From contig CM057064.1 of NCBI GenBank assembly GCA_029945375.1, forward strand, positions 1-64,000: a stretch of DNA of 64,000 nt, given 5' to 3'. Both the position numbers and the translations under genes were made by a program. This document shows positions 54,871 to 63,605 of the stretch, piece after piece; positions within the stretch are counted from its first letter, which is position 1; every line of letters begins with the position of its first letter. The notes below the pieces were generated by a model. It saw nothing but the letters and a program-made list of their open reading frames with translations, was not told the DNA's origin and did no database searches. Origin of the DNA: Agaricus subrufescens (lineage: Eukaryota > Basidiomycota > Agaricomycetes > Agaricales > Agaricaceae).

Positions 54871-54883
54871 GGGGCCCATAACC
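54871..54883 (-). promoter_or_regulatory. Copia primer-binding site (half initiator-tRNA type)
   Basis: Directly after the 5' LTR on the minus strand lies GGTTATGGGCCCC. It is complementary to the anticodon stem-loop of initiator tRNA-Met (GGGCCCATAACC). Copia-group elements characteristically prime from an internal tRNA-iMet fragment. Confidence 0.75.
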
Positions 54884-55288
54884 TGTTAAGATTATAATGA
54901 TATCCTCCAGGGAATCATCATGCTAGCAGCTAACTAGCATAGTGGCAGGTTGAGTAGTACTTACTAGAAGTAGTAGGAGATAGTTCTGAGGATTTGGATA
55001 ATATGATGAGAGTAGTAGAGATGTAGAAGATGTATTTTCGATGATGTAGTTTACAGTAAATACATGGGGTTTATATACTAAACTACTAGTCCATCCACAG
55101 GTAAATCCTTTACTGTGGGTCGCATATTATAAGCATAATTGCTCAGCTTAGAAGAGCATGAGCTACAGGTATCCACATACATGATTAGGCAGAGCTATGA
55201 GTCGCTCAATGCTTGTAGAGATACAAGTATATCTATCTAAATAAAGTACGAGCTTATACAAGCATCTAATACTATTATTATTCTAACA
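54884..55288 (-). mobile_element. 5' LTR of the Copia element (405 bp)
   Basis: On the minus strand it runs TGTTAGAATAATAATAG to ATAATCTTAACA. It is the same length as the 3' LTR at 62005-62965 once the nested insertion there is removed. By eye only about three differences separate them, all at CpG sites. The outer flank is GATTG on the element strand (55293-55289), identical to the flank of the 3' LTR (62966-62970). Confidence 0.93.
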
Positions 55289-55293
55289 CAATC

Positions 55294-55841
55294 TGCATCT
55301 CCCCATACATCATCTGTTGGAGGGATTGGATTGCCTGGTCATACCAGGGGTTTGTGGAGGTCTTGAACCTTGGGGACTAATACAGCCAGTGTGCCAGTCT
55401 CATTGCAGCAAGTTGACCAGGGCATTTATTTACATCCCGCCCTCATTGAGGTGTTGGAGAAGTATCAGTCTGGAACCTGGAGCTACATCAGAAGCAGAAG
55501 GGAGGGAGGAGCTTTCATTGCAGCATTGGGAGGCCTCACCAACTTTGAATGAGACGCCTTATACTTGGAGTTCATGGAGGCCATTGATAGAATGGATTGG
55601 AGGAGGAACAAGATAGAGGAGGAAGCAGGGAAGGGGTAGGGGAAGATTTGAGGGGGAGGAAGAGGAAGCTAATAGATTGGATTGGGGAGAGGAGGGAGAT
55701 GGAAGGATCGCTGTCTGGGTCAGACCATGTGGGGGGTGTTATGTGAAGACCAGTGTCCATGGTTCAAGGCTAAGAAAGAGGATCTGTGGGAGGTTGCTGC
55801 CAAGAGTCAACAGAAAACCTGAGACACTATACAATATTTAC
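55294..55841 (+). pseudogene. DIRS-type retroelement gag, middle part
   Basis: One frame, interrupted by two TGA codons at probable former CGA, reads SLQQVDQGIYLHPALIEVLE, GTWSYIRSRREGGAFIAALG and, after a stop, DALYLEFMEAID. A second frame (55677-55841) reads to PETLYNIY. That frame resumes exactly in phase after the 1.38-kb insertion, at 57221. Upstream, the frame continues in phase across the Copia target site into minus-strand sequence at 62966-63324 when the inversion is undone. Confidence 0.7.
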
Positions 55842-57220
55842 AGTGAAGAGACTAGATCGGTGTGAATGTGGAAAATAAAATATAAAAATATAAATTGAAT
55901 GTGAATGCAACCCTTTGAATTACACCAAGTCTCGAGTGCGGTTCGTGGGGAGAATAAATCAGAAAGAAAGTGAAAATAAGCGTCTTGATTAAGTATTAAA
56001 TGAAAATAGGAGTAGAATAGAAATGTGAAACAAGTCTCGACTGAATAGAAACCTCTTCCAGACCTATGCCGTTTTGATTAGAACCTTCACAACGAGGGGC
56101 TAAGCTCGTGACGACTGTCCTCAATAGGGTGGGTTAGACACCTATCTAGGAGGGGTAGCGAGTCCGCCCTAGTGGTGCCTCAACAAACTCGGAGAGCCTT
56201 GACCCGCCTTCGCACTTTGAGACAGACTGCAAGACAAGTCGAGCTAGCACCGAATGCTATCGCGATCCTATTAGACCAGTGAAGATACTCTCTCGAGCAG
56301 AACACAAGACCTTCTGAGTTGAGAAAGAACTTTAAGAAATGCTTAGAACACTGCGAAGTTTAACCAAACTCGATTTCACTCGCACAGCGCTTGGGCAAAG
56401 ATTTGATCCCGAACCTTGTCCTCGACTGGTGACTATATACAATACACAATAAAAAACTGAGACAAAATAAACAAATATGAAACAGATAACCAAGTCCATA
56501 TCCAGCACTGAATGGGTATAGTCTCCTCGACTCATCTTTCTCCACCAATCAACAGTCTCGACTATTCAGTCTCCTCGACCGAACATCGCACTTGCCTAAT
56601 CTTCCACTCCTCATTGGCTAACGAGCTTCTAACCCTAGACCCTAGTCTAGAAACTCTCGAGGCGCACCACCCACTGATTATCCCGTCGATAAGATGTCCT
56701 CGATTAAACTACGCTTCTATCTCGCCTTTAGTTGCTTCGAGATTATCACTATTACTGCCTGATCCAGAGTCTCGACCGACAATTCCAACAGTCTCGCTTC
56801 AGGTTAATTCAGTCTCGACATGTGTAAGTCGTCTACTTCCTAGCCCTTTCCTTATTAGGCAGGTAGTAGTTATAGATTCGGTTTAGCATAAGGTCCGCTG
56901 AAGGAACCGCGTTCCGCTAAGTCCTCGAGCCATCCCATAGCCAACCTCGATGATAATTTCCAGCAAAGTCTCCCTAGACTCAGTCTCAAGACTTCCATTT
57001 TAAGTCCTTGAACGCGATTATATTTCCCCTAGCAGTACGGTTTTCCTGCTAGGAATCGCGGATGCAATCTCGACTGTCCCCTAGGTTAACCTCTCTTCAC
57101 ACATGTCCTTGACTGAGCTTATCTGTAACGGGGTGACCGACTGTTCATTCTTGAACTTAATACGTACACCTAGCCACATTAAACGTATATTTTCATGCGT
57201 AAAACGGCTGGGGCCATAAC
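55842..57220 (+). mobile_element. 1.38-kb LTR-like repeat inserted in the DIRS gag
   Basis: The left 590 bp match, inverted, the repeat at the rDNA edge (4243-4869). This copy is rich in CpG (many TCGA/CTCGA), where the other has TpG/CpA. The right end is GCGTAAAACGG...CCATAACA. The flanks ACAG/ACAA (55840-55843, 57219-57222) may be a 4-bp duplication with one change. Removing it rejoins the gag codons TAC and AAT in frame. A solo LTR is the simplest reading, but the inverted end motif of the other copy leaves a DNA transposon possible. Confidence 0.7.
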
Positions 57221-58008
57221 AATGGGACAACATACCTACTGCCATTCAATGGGTCCAATTTGCAAAAGGGAGCCCGAAGCATTTCCCAGAATTGGAGTGG
57301 AATAACATTATTAGAGGACAAGCAGTTAATCGTGGGAAAGTACTTGCCTTGCACTTTATATTGTGACCTCTGCCTGAGAATGTTGGAACTGTTGGAGGGA
57401 TTGAGGTCTGTTTCCCTGGAAGGGAGAAGGGAAGGAGAATTGAGGGGCAGAGCAACTGGCACAATGTGTGGACGGCAACAGCTCAAGCGACTGTGTTTGT
57501 TTTCCCCCATTGCAAAAAGGAACTCATCAACTATAGGGACTATGTCATGGAGAAGTTCTCCAGATGCAGCCTTGCATACCAATTGCAAGTCATCACTTTT
57601 GATGAAGCGATCCACCAAACTGTCAGAGGACAGGAGAATCAATCCTTGTCCAATGCAGACATCCTCCAGGAGTTTAGTGAGGTCGTTCTTGACTCAAGTG
57701 GGGCAGAGTTCCAAAGTGAAGGAAAGCCAGGAGTGAGGAAAGGACAACTGTGCAACAAATTCAACCAAAAGTCAGGATGTGGCAGAGAAGACTGTTTCTA
57801 CAAACACAAGTGCTGGGGATGCAAGGAAACTGATCATGGGCAATTGACATGCTCAAAAACCAAGCCCGATGGCAAGGGGAAAATAGGCCAAAGTATTTGT
57901 GGTATAACAGGTGGAATGTTGAGGGAGGCCCAATCCCAGGGGCAGTGGACTGGTCAGAGCAAGCAATGCTGTTGCCCTGACTACCAAAATTGGGCCAAGA
58001 CCATGTGA
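57221..58008 (+). pseudogene. DIRS-type retroelement gag, C-terminal part with two zinc motifs
   Basis: Continues the gag frame (NGTTYLLPFNGSNLQKGARS). Near the C-terminal end are a CCCH-type finger, CNKFNQKSGCGREDCFYKH, and immediately after it a CCHC knuckle, CWGCKETDHGQLTC. The combination of CCCH plus CCHC is a pattern of gag-like proteins in fungal tyrosine-recombinase retroelements. Two overlapping frames (57260-57736 and 57466-58008) imply one frameshift around 57470-57520. Confidence 0.75.
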
Positions 58009-59357
58009 TTGCTCAGACTCTGCAAGCACGAGCCAACCTCTTTCAAATTGTAACACCAATCAAAGCTCAAGTTTTCTGAAATCTATTACATGCACACCCC
58101 AACCAAAACTTTGTTAAGTCAGTATGCAATGGATTCAAGGGTGGATTCTGGCTGTGGGCTATCATCGATATGGAAGGATATCCAGAGATGAATGATCAAG
58201 CACAGGCAGCAGCAAAATTGGAAGCCATGGCAGCTTTCCTCAGAGAGCAAAGGGACACCATTGAGGATAAATGGCATGTCAACTGTTGCTTGGCTTTGGG
58301 GGCAGGTGGTCCAGAAACTTATTCATCTCCTTTATGAGCTTAGTGTTGTAGATATTGCAGCACAAGTGGGGGGTGCCACATCTAAATGGCTTTGTCAATG
58401 ACACCTTTACTGTACAGGTTGGGAACAAACTAGTTTTCCATGCTCCCTTAGGGAAATAAATACCAGTTGACCAGGCACAAATGCTTCAATTGTGGGACAA
58501 CATTGGCATACCATATAAACCCCACAAGCAGCAACATGGAAGTGTGCTAACTATCTTAGGCATCAAAGTCAATGCAGAGTCATTAACATTCATGTTACTG
58601 CAGGAGAAGAAGGAAGAGTTGGTGGCAGAAATAGAGAAGTTCATCTTTTCCCCTGGGCTGCAGTCAAATCACTTTTCCATGAGAGAATTGCAAATGTTAG
58701 CAGGATGGTTTAACTGGGCCTGGAACATATTCCCACTTCTACAGCTGGGACTATGCAATGTCTACACAAGGATGCAGGAGAAAGGAAAATTGAAGGCAAG
58801 GATGCAGGCAACAAGAGCGATGAGTGACGATCTTAGCTGGGCTAAGGTGCACATTCAAAAATCCAATGGGATCTTCCTACTGATCAAGTTGGACTGGAAG
58901 GTGGATGACCTGGGCATCATGACAATATACATCTGGGATGGGGGTGTTCATACCAGATTTCAACCTTGGGTTATGGCATAGGATGGAAACCAAGCTAGAT
59001 AGCAAGTGGATATATTATAGAGAACTGTAGGCTGTGGTGTTGGCGATACACTATTGTATCAAGGTTTTGGACTTGTGGCAAGATCACATTGTCATCTTCA
59101 CTGACAACACCAATTGCATTGATGCCTTCAATACCTTATCTGTTGACCCACTGTACAACCCCATGCTGCATTTTGCCATGGACCTGCTGTTGGAGTCATA
59201 CTGTCAACTATGGGTGCTACATATTCTGGGAGTGGAGAACAATGTAGCAGACACACTCTCACAAAAGGATCTGGGAAGAGTGGCAACCTTAGAACCTGAA
59301 CTCAACATCCAATACTTTGAACCCCCTTGGGATGTGTTGGGGGTGACCGAAAAATGA
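58009..59357 (+). pseudogene. DIRS-type reverse transcriptase (C-terminal part) and RNase H
   Basis: From 58481 the frame reads NIGIPYKPHKQQHG, LTILGIKVNAESLTF and the connection region MRELQMLAGWFNWAWNIFPL, typical of DIRS reverse transcriptases. RNase H follows with IFTDNTNCIDAFNTL (~59095) and LHILGVENNVADTLSQKDLG (~59220), the DN and VADxLSR signatures. The active-site LDDF box expected just before 58481 is not visible, so a deletion is likely. Stops at 58008-58191 and around 58980 show decay. Confidence 0.8.
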
Positions 59358-60339
59358 GTACGTTGTTGTGGCAAGGTTTGGCAAAAGTGCCCTTGTCAGT
59401 ACCTCAGTTGGACACCCTGGTGGCCGAGTTATGGGAGCACACAATCAATAAATCCACTGGGCAATCTTATGATTCCCACCTATCAAGTTATATCAGTTTT
59501 TGCAACATTCACAACTTTCCCATCAAACCAACACTTCTGAAAGTTGCACAATATGTTGGCTTCTCAAGTAGACTCTTATCAGCAAACTTGCTTGATTTAT
59601 ACTTGTCAGGGATATTGTTTTGACTACAACCTCACTTTCCTGAGATTGTGGGTATATGGAACAGTCCTTACATACATAGCCTGATTAAGGCAGCAAAGAG
59701 GCTACAGTAAACCCATTCAACAGTGACATCTGATATCTTTCAAACAACTTAACAATATTGCAAGACACTACCAGAGTCACAGCTCCTTTGACAATCAACT
59801 TTTCCTTGCCCTGCTCATGTCAGGTTTCTTCAGGTTATTATGCCTAGGAGAGCTGACAGACTCCAATGACAGGAGGCTCATCAATCGTAGGAAGACAATT
59901 TGGAGAGACTTGTTACACATCACCACATCCAATGCTTGCTTTATATTACCAGCTAGCAAACCCGACAAATTCTTTGCTGGCAACAAGATCCTGTTACAGG
60001 AAAACAACTGTGCAAGCAGCCCTATATGGGCCATTAGTGCATATGTCAAGGAGAGGGACATTCGTTTTCCAACAACATCATGCCTGTGGCTCACCAGCAA
60101 CAGCTTGCCTCCTATGCGTAGGTAGTTCTTGGACCATTTCCATCTACATCTTGATTCCTGCTTTGATGGCCACTACCATGAGGTCCAGGGGTGCTACACT
60201 ACTGGCTGAACATGGCATCCCTTTCAAAATCATCTGCTCCTTGGGAAGATGGTCATCTGAGGCCTTTACCATTTACATTCATACCCACCCTGCTATGCTA
60301 CGTGCTAGAGGCAGCTTCCCAACTACAGAAGATGGTTAG
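59327..60339 (+). pseudogene. DIRS-type tyrosine recombinase
   Basis: The N-terminal SAM-like domain (59380-59623) has LWEHTINKSTGQSYDSHLSS and ISFCNIHNFPIKPTLL. The catalytic part has MRSRGATLLAEHGIPFKIIC then SLGRWSSEAFTIYIHTHP (60175-60300), which matches the R...GRWSSxAFxxYI end of DIRS recombinases with the nucleophile Tyr present. The HxxR box reads TTMR in the open frame; a one-base shift would give GH before it. The recombinase integrates circular cDNA in this class, which is why no LTR or target duplication is expected. Confidence 0.8.
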
Positions 60340-60757
60340 GATGGTAGCCCAAAACAACCTGGGGATATCTCAGATTGTTTCTTTCCTTTTTTCTTTATCT
60401 CTTATTTCTTTATCTTATCCTGATCTCTTTCATTCCCATACAAATGACCACCTACCGCAAGAACAACATTGTGGATGCCTTATGTATGGTGATGAATTAG
60501 TATGATATTGTCTACTTTGTACTGACAAAATATCAAACAAAATGACAGGCATGGATATCATGCCTGTTTTACCCATATCCATATCTGGAAGAAAAGAAAG
60601 GGGGCCAAGAAAATCCTGATCATTGGTCATTATCAAACGCCAAATCCAAATAAACCAGCCAGATGATTGTAACAGTATTGTAACAAACATCACAAATAGT
60701 ACACTTATTTTATTAAGAGTGTTTTCAAGGTTTATCAAGCAGTTATGTAAACAAGTA
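60340..60757. other. 3' flank of the DIRS element
   Basis: Contains T-rich sequence at 60371-60420. No further gene. The terminal repeats of the DIRS element were not identified. Confidence 0.35.
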
Positions 60758-60762
60758 GTTTC
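60758..60762. repeat. Inner flank of LTR Y: GTTTC (inverse of GAAAC beside LTR X)
   Basis: Pairs with 48586-48590 when the 11.6-kb segment is turned around. Confidence 0.85.
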
Positions 60763-61331
60763 TATCACAAATCTTGCTTACCTAAGTAACCTTGAAAGAT
60801 AAATGGGGAAAAGGCAGTGATCTTAGATAAGCAGAGAGATGAGATGACAAAGCACAACTGATGTTGTTAAGTCTGGGTCTTAAGGACACCAAGACAAGCT
60901 ACTTATATACACATCTGAGAAGGACCCAGGACACTACCAATGACCCCAGGGACTCTAGTCATGACTAATTATGTATCTAAGTTTAGCTACTCTAATAATA
61001 ACCAACCAATAGGAACAATCCCTTTACTACTCTGAGTTACTCTGGGTTACTCTGGGTAATGGTGCAATAATGATGTGATAGAGAACATTCTAGAAGGTTC
61101 TAGAATGTTCTAGAATGGTCTGGACTGCTCTAGAACAATTAGGTAATTAAGGTCTTCTAACTTATGGCACAGAGAATAAAGAACGTTGAATATCTCAACA
61201 ACTACTGGGCCGTTTCGGGTGATATGGGTATCAGTAGAAACGGTCTGATCGGGGCTTTCCAACGGTGCCCAATTCGTAAGAATCGGATCAGCCGTTGGTA
61301 ATATATAACGTAATCTTCCAAATCTGTGACA
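60763..61331 (-). mobile_element. LTR Y (569 bp), heat-shock-element LTR, right inversion breakpoint
   Basis: Inverse copy of LTR X with only a handful of differences (including CCCGATC/CCCTGATC and GATTGTTC/GATCGTTC, both CpG changes) plus one short indel near its TGTCACAG end. The outer flank is CACTA (61332-61336), the inverse of TAGTG at 49153-49157 beside LTR X. It carries the heat-shock array at 61083-61115. Confidence 0.9.
61083..61115 (-). promoter_or_regulatory. Heat-shock element array in LTR Y
   Basis: Alternating GAA/TTC half-sites with two-base spacing, seven in a row, preserved relative to LTR X (48800-48832). Confidence 0.7.
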
Positions 61332-61534
61332 CACTACTTATGGCTTCTTAATGCATGCTTATTCCACTTATTCCTTTGTATTATCGTAGCATAAGGCATT
61401 TACTTTTTTGATGGCATCAAAAAATATTTTTTTAAGTAGACAGAATTACTTATATTACTTTTCCTACTTTTGAGGCCGAAAAGTAGCAAAAAGTAGTAAA
61501 AAGTAGAAAAAAGTATTTTGACATTTTCCTGATG
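61332..61534 (+). mobile_element. MITE, second half
   Basis: It ends AAAAAGTATTTTGAC then ATTTTCCTGATG, the inverse of the terminus at 49311. The flanking CA (61535-61536) corresponds to the TA at 49312-49313. Contains several AAAAAGTAG-type short repeats. Confidence 0.75.
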
Positions 61535-61536
61535 CA

Positions 61537-61972
61537 TTCTGAATTAGATTGGGCATAAGATCCAACTGACCAAAAATCTGTTACTGGTAATTATGTCACT
61601 TTAGCCCAAGGCTGTATAAGCTGGCTAAGTTGCAAACAAAAAACCGTTGCCTCTTCCTCTACAGAAGCAGAATATATGGCAATTTCTGATTGCTCCAAAC
61701 AACTTGTTTGGATGCATCAATTGCTAAAAGAAATCGGTTTTAAAGTCCAAATTCCACATTTGAATGCGGACAATGAAGGAGCTATTTTTTGGGGATCTAA
61801 TCCTGTTCAAGAAAGACGCTCCAAACATATCGACATCCGATACCATGTAATCCGTGAATATGTCGAAGAAAAGAAGATTGCTTTGTTATATGTCCCTGGA
61901 AACAAAAATCCAGCTGATATATTTACAAAAAATCTTGTCATCCAATCCTTACTAGGAATTGAATTCTTCTGA
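61537..61972 (+). pseudogene. Copia RNase H, C-terminal part (rest of the element at 49312-54644)
   Basis: Continues exactly where the minus-strand copy stops: NEAIIAY there, SELDWA here, giving the standard AYSxxDWA box. Then come DPTDQKSVTGNYV, SSTEAEYMAISD, NEGAIFWGSNPVQERRSKHI and the C-terminal KNPADIFTKNL. There is one stop (TAA) after DWA. Confidence 0.9.
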
Positions 61973-62004
61973 AATTATTCCATAGCTTATTTAGCATGGA
62001 GGAG

Positions 62005-62965
62005 TGTTAGAATAATAATAGTATTAGATGCTTGTATAAGCTCGTACTTTATTTAGATAGATATACTTGTATCTCTACGTGTTATGATTTCAATTTCTTT
62101 TCTTATCTAATATGCCTACCTTTGCTGATGTAATTGTATCGAATATTGTTTCTCTTTTCTTATGTAATATTTCTTAGTCAGCAAAGTCAAGAATCTTCTG
62201 ACTCACAGTCATGAGTTGTTCTGACTTATACTGACTTGGAGGACTTATATGACTTGATACAACTCATTATGATTAGTTACGACTTGATATGACTTATTAT
62301 GACTAATTACGACTGGATATGACTCTTATTAGTATTACATAAGTAGATACTTGCTGTAGTATATAAACCCTTCAACTCAACCATGTAGAAACAATGTTTC
62401 TACTTGGTTAGGTGGAGACTAATACTAAGCCTTTATCTAAAAGCTTTAGAACTTATAAGTCTTAATTACTAAGCTCCCTCTCTTGCTTGTATAATCATCT
62501 CAGTATTATTACCTTTGAAGTTGAATCTCCATTCAACCGAGAAGGCTCCTTTGATACACTCTATCAGTAACTGCATTATTGGTAGTGACATATCACCCCA
62601 GCTTAGGACTGGGCCAGGGTCACTATAACACTATGAGCATTGAGCGACTCATAGCTCTGCCTAATTGTGTATGTGGATACCTGTAGCTCATGCTCTTCTA
62701 AGCTGAGCAATTATGCTTATAATATGCGACCCACAGTAAAGGATTTACCTGTGGATGGACTAGTAGTTTAGTATATAAACCCCATGTATTTACTGTAAAC
62801 TACATCATCGAAAATACATCTTCTACATCTCTACTACTCTCATCATATTATCCAAATCCTCAGAACTATCTCCTACTACTTCTAGTAAGTACTACTCAAC
62901 CTGCCACTATGCTAGTTAGCTGCTAGCACGATGATTCCCTGGAGGATATCATTATAATCTTAACA
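62005..62965 (+). mobile_element. 3' LTR of the Copia element, interrupted by solo LTR Z
   Basis: Starts TGTTAGAATAATAATAG after the purine tract GCATGGAGGAG (61994-62004) and ends ATAATCTTAACA. Subtracting 62080-62630 and one 5-bp duplication leaves 405 bp, equal to the 5' LTR. It is followed by GATTG (62966-62970), the same duplication found at the 5' LTR. Confidence 0.93.
62080..62630 (+). mobile_element. Solo LTR Z (551 bp), nested in the Copia 3' LTR
   Basis: TGTTATGATTTC...CACTATAACA with flanks CTACG (62075-62079) and CTATG (62631-62635), a 5-bp duplication with one CpG-to-TpG change. Same family as solo LTR D at 38323-38924, in opposite orientation. Contains short tandem GACTTGATATGACTTATTAT-like repeats at 62235-62330. 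Confidence 0.88.
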
Positions 62966-63324
62966 GATTGCTCACATCCTCCTGCAACCCATGGTGGAAA
63001 TCTGGCGAGAGTGTTGGAGATCTTGCTTTGTTCAAGCTCATTGCTCATATCCAAGTTTAGAGATGTTTCTGGACGCAGTTGATTTGTTTGGATTAATGGT
63101 GATGATAAGTGCCAGCTGAGATGCATGAATTGACTGTGATATTGTTGTTGAAGAATGTCCCTTCGCGGAAAGGAGAGGAAATGGTTCTTGTGGAATGACT
63201 GACCTTTGCGTGAAATATCCTCTACCCTACTGTGTCTCGGATGTGATCTGTGTTCATGAATCCATTCTACACTAGATTCATTGTTGTGCAAATCAAATTG
63301 TAACCGATTATCTGTATTCCTCAT
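62966..63324 (-). pseudogene. DIRS-type retroelement gag, N-terminal part
   Basis: A minus-strand frame from 63324 (MRNTDNRLQFDLHNN) runs to the Copia target site as ARFPPWVAGGCEQS. With the Copia element and one GATTG removed and the inversion undone, the frame enters the gag sequence at 55294 without a shift. The N-terminal part is His/Arg/Ser-rich and has no recognised domain. Whether 63324 is the true gag start is uncertain. Confidence 0.5.
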
Positions 63325-63605
63325 TCTGGTAATGAAATCCCGGGGTCTGGAATCCTATCATTGGATTTGCGAAAACATGCTTTAAGCCCAATTTAATCCT
63401 ACTTCAATAAGGCATATGTCTTATTATTTCCCCGGCCCAGTGTATAATATTCACATCACATAGCGTTTGCATATGCTCAAAGTTTCACAAAAGTTTCACA
63501 ACCTCACAGGTCAGCAAGAGCCTTCTATCCGAGTCACCCATTAGACTCTTTCAGCTGAGGAATCCATCCCTATCTTCGCTCCTCTATCAAATATCCTGAG
63601 TCGCC
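63325..63605. other. Spacer between the transposon nest and the host gene
   Basis: About 280 bp with normal CpG content; the 3' flank of the host gene. No other feature seen. Confidence 0.4.

Noticed and set aside
54871..54883. tRNA-Met gene fragment
   Set aside because: It is only ~13 bases and sits exactly at the primer-binding position of a Copia LTR.
60430..60768. 112-residue minus-strand ORF
   Set aside because: Overlaps the 3' flank of the DIRS element and the edge of LTR Y; no family features.
62235..62330. Short repeats resembling a CRISPR array
   Set aside because: Degenerate ~20-bp GACTTGATATGACT-like iterations without uniform spacers, inside a solo LTR.
38323..62630. Inversion between solo LTRs D and Z
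   Set aside because: Flanks ATACA/ATACA and CTACG/CTATG match within each copy.
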